Assembly (NCBI GenBank): GCA_004010535.1 | Contig: RQYE01000010.1 | Location: 29,436 to 93,435 of the forward strand | Direction of reading: 5' to 3' | DNA from: Coriobacteriales bacterium OH1046 | GTDB lineage: Bacteria; Actinomycetota; Coriobacteriia; Coriobacteriales; Atopobiaceae | Length of the DNA stretch: 64,000 nucleotides | Shown here: piece after piece, positions 16,552 through 23,366 of the stretch | Numbering within the stretch: the stretch's first letter is position 1 | Layout of the letters: each line of letters opens with the position of its first letter | The notes under the pieces: model-generated | The model's database searches: none | The model's input: only the letters and a program-made list of their open reading frames with translations | Told to the model about the DNA's origin: nothing | Made by a program: the position numbers and the translations under genes

Positions 16552-17220
16552 ATGTTTCCGATCGCGCTCGCTCCTCCGTCATTCAAGGCGGCCATCTTCG
16601 ATTTCGATGGCACCTTGGCGCTCACCGATGACCTGTGGCGCTCGGTCGACGAGGCCTTCTTCGCCAAGCGCGGTATCCCCTACGATGCGGAGATGGCCCT
16701 CGCCCTCTCCACGCGGGGCTTCGCCGACGGTGCCCAGTGGTGCATCGGGCGCTATGGGCTCTCCGATACCGTGGAGGAGATCTGCGCCGAGTGGACCGAG
16801 ATGGGCCGAGCCCTCTACAGGACCGAGGTCCGTCTGCGCGCTGGCGTGGAGGAATACCTGCGCTATCTGCGTGGCGAGGGCATCCCACTCGCCCTTGCCA
16901 CGGTCAACGACCGCAGGGTCGTGGCGTCGATCGCGCATATCGACGTGCTCTCCCTCTTCGATGCGGTCGTGTGCGGACGGGAGGGCGGCCGTTCGAAGAC
17001 GCATCCCGATATCTACTACAAGGCCGCCAGCGAGCTGGGGGCGGGGCCTGCGGGGTGCATCGTGTTCGAGGATGCGCCCGGAGCCATCCGCACGGCCCTG
17101 CGCGCGGGTTTCCCCACCTGCGCCGTGTGCGCCTCCGACAGCCCGACCCGGGAATTCGGGTTGCTTTGTTCCGAGGCTGATACGAGCATCCTCGGTTGGG
17201 AGGGGCTGCTCACTCCGTAG
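16552..17220 (+). CDS. HAD-superfamily hydrolase, beta-phosphoglucomutase-like
   Basis: A 222-residue cytoplasmic HAD phosphatase or phosphomutase. Motif I is FDFDGTLALTD at residues 16-26 with nucleophile Asp at FDFD. A cap domain with helical content follows (about 30-100). Motif II is LATVND near 117, motif III the lysine in GGRSKTHPDIYY, and motif IV is IVFEDAPGAIRTALRAG. This is the pattern of the PgmB/GS1-type subfamily. The neighbours do not point to a substrate. It lies 5 bases downstream of the TPR gene, so co-translation with it is probable. Confidence 0.85.
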   Translation: MFPIALAPPSFKAAIFDFDGTLALTDDLWRSVDEAFFAKRGIPYDAEMALALSTRGFADGAQWCIGRYGLSDTVEEICAEWTEMGRALYRTEVRLRAGVEEYLRYLRGEGIPLALATVNDRRVVASIAHIDVLSLFDAVVCGREGGRSKTHPDIYYKAASELGAGPAGCIVFEDAPGAIRTALRAGFPTCAVCASDSPTREFGLLCSEADTSILGWEGLLTP

Positions 17221-17263
17221 TTGTATACTCGTAGAGCTCGACCTGCCGAAGATCGGAGTTCCC

Positions 17264-18232
17264 GTGCCCATCAACATCCCCGACGGCCTGCCCGCGAAGA
17301 CCACCCTGCATCAGGAGCGCATCTTCGCGCTCGAGGAGGAGGTGGCCAGCGACCAGCGCATCCGCCCGCTCCAGCTTGCCATCCTGAACCTCATGCCCAC
17401 CAAGATCGAGACCGAGACGCAGATACTGCGCCTCATCTCCAAGTCCCCGCTGCAGGTGAGCTGCGACTTCATGCGCGTCTCCACCCATGAGTCCAAGAAC
17501 ACCTCGGCCGACCATCTGGTCAAGTTCTACGACGTCTTCGATGCCTACCGCGACAAGAACTACGACGGCCTCATCATCACCGGTGCTCCGGTCGAGCATC
17601 TGGCCTTCACCGACGTCGATTATTGGGACGAGCTCTGCGAGATCATGGACTGGGCCCGCGAGCACGTCTTCTCCGCGATGTTTCTCTGCTGGGGAGCCCT
17701 GGCCGCCCTCTACCACTACTACGGCATCCCCAAGAAGCAGCTCGGCGCTAAGCTCTTCGGCGTGTTCCCGCAGCGCCTCTGCGATGAGTACAGCTTCCTC
17801 ACGAACGGCTTCGACGAGGTCCACAACATGCCCCACAGCCGCCATGCCGCCATCGACACGGGCGAGCTTGCCAGCCATCCCGAGCTCATCACGCTCTCGG
17901 AGGGCTTCAATTCGGGTCCCGCGCTCATCGCGACCGAGGACTTCCACGAGATCTACGTGACGGGCCACTTCGAATACGGCCGCGATACCTTGGCTGACGA
18001 GTATTGGCGCGATTTCCACAAGGGCATGCCCATCCGCCTCCCGGAGAACTACTTTCCCGATGACGATCCCGAGAACCAGCCGATCTTCACATGGCGCGCG
18101 CATGCGAACCTGCTCTACCGCAACTGGCTCAACTGGGTCTATCAGATGACCCCCTACGATCTCGCCGAGATCCCCGCAGCCGTGGAGAGCCTGCGCGCCA
18201 AGACCTACGGCATGGCGGATAAGTTCGACTGA
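17264..18232 (+). CDS. metA: Homoserine O-acetyltransferase (MetA family)
   Basis: A 322-residue cytoplasmic enzyme that acylates homoserine in the first step of methionine synthesis. The catalytic cysteine is C142 in MFLCWGA and the His-Glu pair is H235 and E237 in GHFEYG. Residue 111 is glutamate (ITGAPVEHLAF), which in studied MetA proteins sets acetyl-CoA rather than succinyl-CoA specificity, so acetyl-homoserine is the expected product. Translation most likely starts at GTG 17264 (PINIPDGLPAK is the usual N-terminus); no upstream ATG in frame fits. It overlaps the following HTH gene by one base. No SAM riboswitch or T-box was seen in the 43 bases upstream. Confidence 0.92.
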   Translation: MPINIPDGLPAKTTLHQERIFALEEEVASDQRIRPLQLAILNLMPTKIETETQILRLISKSPLQVSCDFMRVSTHESKNTSADHLVKFYDVFDAYRDKNYDGLIITGAPVEHLAFTDVDYWDELCEIMDWAREHVFSAMFLCWGALAALYHYYGIPKKQLGAKLFGVFPQRLCDEYSFLTNGFDEVHNMPHSRHAAIDTGELASHPELITLSEGFNSGPALIATEDFHEIYVTGHFEYGRDTLADEYWRDFHKGMPIRLPENYFPDDDPENQPIFTWRAHANLLYRNWLNWVYQMTPYDLAEIPAAVESLRAKTYGMADKFD

Positions 18233-18666
18233 TGGGTGAGGAGCGGCTGACAGACGAGCTGCTCGAACAGCTGCTGGCGAGCGCCACGCCCGAGGCATAT
18301 CTTGCCGAGACCGGTATCGGGGACCGCAGCCTTCCTGAGTATCTCGGACAGCTCCTTGCCGAGAAGCGCCTCGTCCGCAGCGAGGTGATTCGCGCGGCGG
18401 GCGTGAACCCCACCTTTGGTTATCAGATTTTCCAAGGGACGCGTCATCCCGGGCGCGATACCGCGATCATGCTTGCCTTCGGACTACGCTGCAGCCTGAT
18501 CGAGACGCAGAGGCTCCTGCGCTTGGCAGGTGTTTCCGAGCTGTGGTGCAAAGTTCCTCGTGACGCCATCATCATCTTCGCCCTCCAGCACGGCTATTCG
18601 CGCGTGGAGACCGATGATGAGCTCTACCGCTTGGGCGAGAAGACCCTTCTGGCAGGGGAGGATTGA
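18232..18666 (+). CDS. HTH protein of the kinase-linked group (copy 1)
   Basis: A 144-residue protein with a helix-turn-helix-like core (VIRAAGVNPTFGYQIFQGTR, about residues 46-65). It also has HPGRDTAIMLAFGLRCSLIE and a C-terminal helical part (DAIIIFALQHGYSRVETDDE). A paralogue lies at 19948 with the same features (SQLNQTFAYQIIMGTRHAAR). The gene overlaps metA by one base and lies 3 bases before the Ser/Thr kinase gene. Such HTH proteins next to Hanks-type kinases are probably the kinase's transcription-factor substrates; this is inference. DNA target candidates are the palindromes at 19883 and 20376. Confidence 0.65.
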   Translation: MGEERLTDELLEQLLASATPEAYLAETGIGDRSLPEYLGQLLAEKRLVRSEVIRAAGVNPTFGYQIFQGTRHPGRDTAIMLAFGLRCSLIETQRLLRLAGVSELWCKVPRDAIIIFALQHGYSRVETDDELYRLGEKTLLAGED

Positions 18667-18669
18667 TCC

Positions 18670-19872
18670 ATGGGCGACTCGCTACTCGAAGCGCTCAGGC
18701 GCGATGAGTCATACAGCGTGGTCAAGATCCTTGCCGAGAAGGCCTCGGGTTCGACCGAGCTCGTCTCTTCGCCGGGGGCCAAGGAGCTCTATGTGCGGAA
18801 GCGCATTCCCGTGGAGATTGCCAACCGTGCGGCATGGGTCCAGCTCGCACGCATCAGCGACCGGTATCTGCCGCGTGTCATCGAGACGTACGAGCTTCCC
18901 GATTGGTTCGTGGTCGTATGCGAGTACGTGGAGGGCTATTCGCTTGCGGAGTCGGTGGATTGCGCGGGCAAACTCGATGCTGCAAGAGCGGCTGGTATTC
19001 TCGAGGGGGTCTGCCGGGCTGCGGGAGTGCTCCATGGGTACGATATCGTTCACCGCGATATCTCGCCCTCCAACGTGATCGTCGCCGCCGACGGCGCCCA
19101 TCTCATCGATCTGGGTATCGCACGGGTGGGCGATACGCGTTCCCGTCACGATACCACCAAACTTGGAACCTGGGGATTCGCTGCTCCCGAGCAGTATGGC
19201 TTCGCCCAGACCGATGCCCGCTCGGACGTGTATTCCATCGGCTCTCTCGCCGCCTACATGCTCACCGGGATCCGTCCCGGCGAGGAAGGTTTCGAACAGG
19301 CTGTCGCGGGCCTTCCGACGGAAGTGCGCGCCTGTATCGACAGAGCGTGCTCGTTCGAGCCCAGCGCACGCTGCCAAAGCGCGGCGGAGTTCCTGCGGGC
19401 GTTCCGTGCGGCATGCGTCGGGCAGGCGGATCCGGCACTTGCCGGTGCGCATATCGAGCCTGCTATCACGGATAGGGTGCCCGACCGGCTTGAACCTCGA
19501 AAGGGTTTTCTCATCTCCTTCGCAGAAATCGCAGATGCGTGGGCTGCATCCTCCATTGCCAAACGGCTTGCCACAGCCGCCTTGCTGTTCTGCGCGGCGG
19601 CGTTTTGCTGGGGCTTGTTCTTGGGAACGTTCAAAGCCTTCGTGCGGAGCGGTGCGGCCTCGGGCCTCATAGGCCTCATCTTCACGCTATCCCTCTCTTG
19701 GGTGATTCTCGAGACGCTTCTCATGAACCTTAAGGCGGGACCCTATGCCCGTGCATCGTCGCGTTTCCTCACACTGCTCAAGCGGGGCGGCATTCCGTTT
19801 GCCATAGGCTTCATCGCGTGCTTCGTAATCGCCCTGATCGAGAAGCTCATCCTCGCCGTTCTCGCGCCCTAG
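18670..19872 (+). CDS. Ser/Thr protein kinase with C-terminal membrane segments
   Basis: A 400-residue Hanks-type kinase. The ATP-anchoring lysine is probably K44 (LYVRKRIP). The catalytic loop is HRDISPSN (128-135) with D130 and N135; the metal motif is DLG (147-149) instead of DFG; APEQ at 172-175 is the activation-segment end; and SDVYSIG follows. The glycine-rich loop is poorly conserved. After the kinase domain (to about 260) there is a linker and three hydrophobic helices (about 300-320, 335-355, 375-398), so it is membrane-anchored at its C-terminus, with no PASTA domains. It sits between two paralogous HTH genes, which makes HTH phosphorylation its likely job. Confidence 0.85.
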   Translation: MGDSLLEALRRDESYSVVKILAEKASGSTELVSSPGAKELYVRKRIPVEIANRAAWVQLARISDRYLPRVIETYELPDWFVVVCEYVEGYSLAESVDCAGKLDAARAAGILEGVCRAAGVLHGYDIVHRDISPSNVIVAADGAHLIDLGIARVGDTRSRHDTTKLGTWGFAAPEQYGFAQTDARSDVYSIGSLAAYMLTGIRPGEEGFEQAVAGLPTEVRACIDRACSFEPSARCQSAAEFLRAFRAACVGQADPALAGAHIEPAITDRVPDRLEPRKGFLISFAEIADAWAASSIAKRLATAALLFCAAAFCWGLFLGTFKAFVRSGAASGLIGLIFTLSLSWVILETLLMNLKAGPYARASSRFLTLLKRGGIPFAIGFIACFVIALIEKLILAVLAP

Positions 19873-19882
19873 CTTTTCGGAT

Positions 19883-19925
19883 TCAGCTGGCAGCTGATGA
19901 AAACGTGTCCCTGACAGGGCATAAT
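19883..19925 (+). promoter_or_regulatory. Operator palindrome and -10 box upstream of HTH copy 2
   Basis: TCAGCTGGCAGCTGA (19883-19897) is palindromic except for the centre. A -10-like CATAAT lies at 19920-19925, 22 bases after its end. The same arrangement occurs at 20376-20418. No good -35 is visible, and the palindrome is centred about 42 bases before the expected transcription start, a position typical of activator sites. Confidence 0.6.
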
Positions 19926-19947
19926 CATCCCCGAAAGGGGTAGGTTT

Positions 19948-20379
19948 ATGCGCTTGGACTGGGAATTTATAGAGAAGGATGTATCAAGCGCACTCGAAGC
20001 CATTCGAAGGGCACCCCTCGACGGACGGGCGTTTACCGAATGGGTCCACGATACCCTTACGGCCCGCGGACTCAAGCGCAAGGAGGCCATCCGCGCATCG
20101 CAGCTCAACCAGACCTTCGCGTACCAGATCATTATGGGTACGCGCCATGCCGCACGCGATAAGCTCATCCAGCTTGCCTTCGGCATGGAACTTGGTATCG
20201 ACGATGCCTGCGAGCTGCTCGAACGCGGCGGAACAAACGCGCTGCTACCTATCTGTCGCCGTGATGTGGCGATTGCCTTCGCGCTCGGCCAAGGCATGGG
20301 TGTGCTCGAGTGCGATGACCTGCTCTGGAGCATAGGGGAGAGGACCCTCGTGTCACACGGTGCTGCTGGAAAGATTTAG
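19948..20379 (+). CDS. HTH protein of the kinase-linked group (copy 2)
   Basis: A 143-residue paralogue of the protein at 18232, with the aligned core IRASQLNQTFAYQIIMGTR, then DKLIQLAFGMELGIDDACEL and a C-terminal IAFALGQGMGVLECDDLLWS. The two differ mostly in their N-terminal 40 residues. It has its own promoter region with an operator-like palindrome, and a second copy of that palindrome overlaps its own stop codon, upstream of the lipoprotein gene. It probably regulates itself and the lipoprotein. Start at ATG 19948 with AAAGGGGTAGG upstream. Confidence 0.65.
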   Translation: MRLDWEFIEKDVSSALEAIRRAPLDGRAFTEWVHDTLTARGLKRKEAIRASQLNQTFAYQIIMGTRHAARDKLIQLAFGMELGIDDACELLERGGTNALLPICRRDVAIAFALGQGMGVLECDDLLWSIGERTLVSHGAAGKI

Positions 20380-20418
20380 CTGGCAGCTAATGAATCGACC
20401 GGGTACCCCGTCTACACT
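20376..20418 (+). promoter_or_regulatory. Operator palindrome and -10 box upstream of lipoprotein gene
   Basis: TTAGCTGGCAGCTAA (20376-20390) is palindromic except for the centre. TACACT (20413-20418) follows after 22 bases, exactly the spacing seen at 19883-19925. It overlaps the stop codon of the upstream HTH gene. Confidence 0.6.
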
Positions 20419-20460
20419 CGACGCAAGCGCTCGCAACGAGCAGGACGACAGGAGGAGAAC

Positions 20461-20991
20461 ATGAAGATCAACAGGCAGATGTTCATCGCAGCGGTGATTG
20501 CGGGCACGCTCGTGCTTGCAGGCTGCGGGAGCGCATCGGGGTCAGGATCGAAAACCGATGCGGACGGTAAGGCCGATGCAGCGCAGGAACAGCAGGCAGA
20601 GCAGGATGCCGCCCCAGAGCCAGAACCGGAACCTGCGGCTCCCGAGACCGATTACCCCACCACGATCGATGGCGTCCGTCTCGGTAAGGACTACAACGGT
20701 GCCGATGTTGCGATCGTCACATTCACGTGGACGAACAACTCCGACGACACCACATCGTTTGCAATGTCCGTGCATCCCAAGGTGTTCCAAAACGGCATCG
20801 AATGCGATTCCGCGTTCATGGTCGATGATGCCGATAACGACAAATACACATCCGACGTGCGGCCGGGCACGACCGTTACGGTGGAGATGTCCTATGAGCT
20901 GCAGGACCTCTCCGATATCGAGGTCGAGGTGACGGAGCTCTTCTCGTTCAGCGATGAGATCATCGCGTCGGGCACCTATAGCCTTCAGTAA
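20461..20991 (+). CDS. Lipoprotein, DUF5067-like
   Basis: A 176-residue exported lipoprotein. The signal peptide runs to the lipobox LVLAGC (Cys at about residue 22), followed by a low-complexity linker rich in Ser, Asp, Gln, Glu and Pro (about 24-62). A beta-sandwich-like domain follows, with VAIVTFTWTNNSDDTTSFAM and VRPGTTVTVEMSYELQD, resembling the DUF5067 / telomeric-repeat-like Ig fold found in Firmicutes and actinobacterial lipoproteins. The RBS AGGAGGAGAAC is strong. A terminator follows at 21014. Its operator is shared with the HTH gene upstream, so it is probably an output of the HTH-kinase system at the cell surface. Confidence 0.75.
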   Translation: MKINRQMFIAAVIAGTLVLAGCGSASGSGSKTDADGKADAAQEQQAEQDAAPEPEPEPAAPETDYPTTIDGVRLGKDYNGADVAIVTFTWTNNSDDTTSFAMSVHPKVFQNGIECDSAFMVDDADNDKYTSDVRPGTTVTVEMSYELQDLSDIEVEVTELFSFSDEIIASGTYSLQ

Positions 20992-21013
20992 ACGGCGAAT
21001 GCGTTCCCTGTTG

Positions 21014-21045
21014 TCGGCCCCGCTGTATGCGGGGCCGATGTTCGT
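21014..21045 (+). terminator. Terminator after the lipoprotein gene
   Basis: A 10-bp perfect stem (21014-21023 with 21029-21038) and a 5-base loop, followed by TGTTCGTT. Confidence 0.75.
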
Positions 21046-21093
21046 TCAGGCTGGCATACCGCTCGCGGACAGGTCCGGACGGCTTTCCCTCCC

Positions 21094-21243
21094 GTACCTA
21101 TGAGCAAATCGGGGTTGTAGGAAGATCCGGGCGCGGATGCCGTTCGGAAAGGCCCTCGGCGCCTGCAAAAGCCCAGTTGGCATGGAGGCGGGAGCGGAAC
21201 GCCCCGTCAAATCTTCCTACAACCCCGATTTGCTCATAGGTAC
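21094..21243. repeat. 150-bp element bordered by 33-bp perfect inverted repeats
   Basis: The arms 21094-21126 and 21211-21243 are perfectly complementary over 33 bp, with an 84-base interior that lacks a gene. It is similar in design, not in sequence, to the elements at 11309 and 12714. It is probably a non-autonomous mobile or recombination element. Confidence 0.9.
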
Positions 21244-21545
21244 CTCGTTCCCAAGCGGGACATGGGGGGATCGGCGATCCTCCCCGAGCCGGTTCGCGCG
21301 TCCGACAGCGGGGAAGGGCGCTCCGCCATCCGCTCACCCCCGATCCCTGCCACCTCAGCCCATGATCGTCTATCGGCCGTACGCGTCCATGCTCTCGGAT
21401 TGTGCAAGCAGCTACCCTTGCATGGGGACAAATCATCTCGAAATGCCACGTGCTATATGAGACAATGAACCCACGATGTCCCATGCCGCGCGAGATACGC
21501 GGCAGCTGCTGGAAGCGGCGGGACGCAACAATTGAGGAGAGGATA
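21244..21545. other. Upstream region of the hydrogenase operon
   Basis: No gene is supported. The upstream extension of the flavoprotein frame (from 21402) has no RBS and no family resemblance. No clear -35/-10 pair was found; the RBS GAGGAGAGGA before 21546 is strong. A short GC palindrome around 21489-21504 may be regulatory. Confidence 0.35.
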
Positions 21546-23366
21546 ATGGCCAGACTCCATGTGATGGAGCGCAGCGAGGCCCAGGCCGTCATGGACGGCT
21601 TGCACGAGGCGTTGGGAAAGCGCCTCGCGGTGAGCTCGCTCGCTCCCTGCCCCGTCGAGTTCACGGCGGCGTATGTGCGCATGTGCGCCACGCAGAGCTG
21701 CGGTAAATGCACGCCCTGCCGCGTGGGCCTGCGCGCGCTCGCCGATCTGTTCGACGACGTTCTCGAGAACCGGGCGGACGGGAAGACGCTCGACCTGATC
21801 GAGCGCACCGCCCGCGCGATCTACCTCTCAGCCGATTGCGCCATCGGCTACGAGGCCGGCGAGATGGCGCTCACGGCCATCCGCGGCTTCCGCGACGATT
21901 TCGCGCACCATATCGAGCACCATGCATGCGGATTCACGCAGAGCCAGCTCGTCCCCTGCGTCTCGGGCTGCCCTGCGGGCGTCGATATCCCGGGCTACAT
22001 CGCCCTCGTCGAGGCCGGTCGCAATACCGATGCGGTCCGCCTCATCCGCAAGGACAACCCGTTGCCCGTGGTCTGCGGCCTCGTGTGCGAGCATCCCTGC
22101 GAGATCAACTGCCGCCGGGGCATGGTGGACGACCCCATGAACATCCGCGGTATCAAGCGCTATGCTTGCGACCATATGGAGGGCGACTACACCCCCAACC
22201 ACGCGGCGCCCACCGGCAAGCGCGTCGCGGTCATCGGCGGCGGGCCCGCCGGCCTCTCCGCAGCATACTATCTGGCGCTCATGGGCCATAGCCCGAAGAT
22301 CTTCGAAGCACGCCGCAAGCTGGGCGGCATGCTGCGTTACGGCATCCCCGCCTACCGCCTGCCGCGCGAGGAGCTCGACGGCGAGATCCAGTGGCTGCTC
22401 GATCAGGGCATCGAGGTCGAGCTCGATGCCAAGATCGACGACATCGGGGCGCTCCGTACGGACTTCGATGCGGTCTACCTGGCGATCGGCGCGCATGCCG
22501 ACAACAAGCTCGGACTCGAGGGCGAAGATGCCGAGGGCATCGTCTCGGCAGTCCAGATGCTGCGCGCCATCGGCGACGACGAGACCCCCGACTTCTCCGG
22601 CGAGCGCATCTGCGTGGTCGGCGGCGGCAACGTCGCCATGGACTGCGCGCGCTCCGCCCTGCGCTGCGGTGCCGAGAAGGTCACCATCGTCTACCGCCGC
22701 CGCGTTGCCGACATGACGGCCCAAGACGAGGAGATCGTCGGTGCCAAGGAAGAGGGATGCGAGCTTCTGGAGCTCCATGCCCCCGTGCGCGTGGCCGTCG
22801 AGGATGGCCGCGTTGCGGGCCTCGTGGTCCAGCCGCAGATCATCGGCGGCCTCAAGTGGGGCCGTCCCGCTCCCCGCAAAGCCGATACCGATGAGATCAC
22901 CATCCCGTGCGAGCGCATGATCGTGGCCATCGGCCAGGCCATCGAGTCGGAGCCCTTCGCCAAGCAGGGCATCGCCACGAACCGCAGCAAGATCGTCACC
23001 GATTCCGATGGCGCCGTCGCGGGTCTCGACGGGGTCTTCTCCGGTGGCGACTGCCAAAGCGGTCCTTCCACCGTCATCCGCGCAGTCAATGCGGGCAAGG
23101 TGGCTGCCGCCAACATCGACCATTACCTTGGCTTCAACCATCGCATCGAGCTCGATGTCGAGATCCCGCAAGTCCAGTTCAAGGGCAAGATCAGCTGCGC
23201 CAGAAGCGAGATGCCCTTCCGCGAGGCCCACGAGCGGGTGGGGGATTTCGACGAGATCGAGATCGGCTACACGCACGAGGAGGCCATGCAGGAGGCATCG
23301 AGGTGTCTGCGCTGCGACCACTTCGGCTTCGGTGCGTTCCGCGGAGGGAGGATCGAGCAATGGTAA
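21546..23366 (+). CDS. NuoF-like Fe-S / GltD-like NAD(P)H-FAD oxidoreductase, hydrogenase partner
   Basis: A 606-residue fused electron-transfer flavoprotein. Residues 1-120 carry the NuoF-type [4Fe-4S] site (C52, C55, C58 in SCGKCTPCR and C98). Next comes a GltD-type N-terminal Fe-S domain (CVSGCPAGVDIPGYI and CGLVCEHPCEINCRRG). Then follow an FAD-binding motif GGGPAGLSAAYYLA, a NAD(P) motif GGGNVAMDCARSAL and a second FAD contact (GVFSGGDCQSG). The NuoF FMN domain itself is absent. The gene overlaps the [FeFe]-hydrogenase start by 7 bases, so the pair probably forms a soluble NAD(P)H-linked or bifurcating hydrogenase. Start chosen at ATG 21546 behind GAGGAGAGGATA. Confidence 0.85.
   Translation: MARLHVMERSEAQAVMDGLHEALGKRLAVSSLAPCPVEFTAAYVRMCATQSCGKCTPCRVGLRALADLFDDVLENRADGKTLDLIERTARAIYLSADCAIGYEAGEMALTAIRGFRDDFAHHIEHHACGFTQSQLVPCVSGCPAGVDIPGYIALVEAGRNTDAVRLIRKDNPLPVVCGLVCEHPCEINCRRGMVDDPMNIRGIKRYACDHMEGDYTPNHAAPTGKRVAVIGGGPAGLSAAYYLALMGHSPKIFEARRKLGGMLRYGIPAYRLPREELDGEIQWLLDQGIEVELDAKIDDIGALRTDFDAVYLAIGAHADNKLGLEGEDAEGIVSAVQMLRAIGDDETPDFSGERICVVGGGNVAMDCARSALRCGAEKVTIVYRRRVADMTAQDEEIVGAKEEGCELLELHAPVRVAVEDGRVAGLVVQPQIIGGLKWGRPAPRKADTDEITIPCERMIVAIGQAIESEPFAKQGIATNRSKIVTDSDGAVAGLDGVFSGGDCQSGPSTVIRAVNAGKVAAANIDHYLGFNHRIELDVEIPQVQFKGKISCARSEMPFREAHERVGDFDEIEIGYTHEEAMQEASRCLRCDHFGFGAFRGGRIEQW

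Noticed and set aside
17221..17263. SAM riboswitch or T-box before metA
   Set aside because: Only 43 bases separate the HAD stop and the metA start, with no suitable structure.
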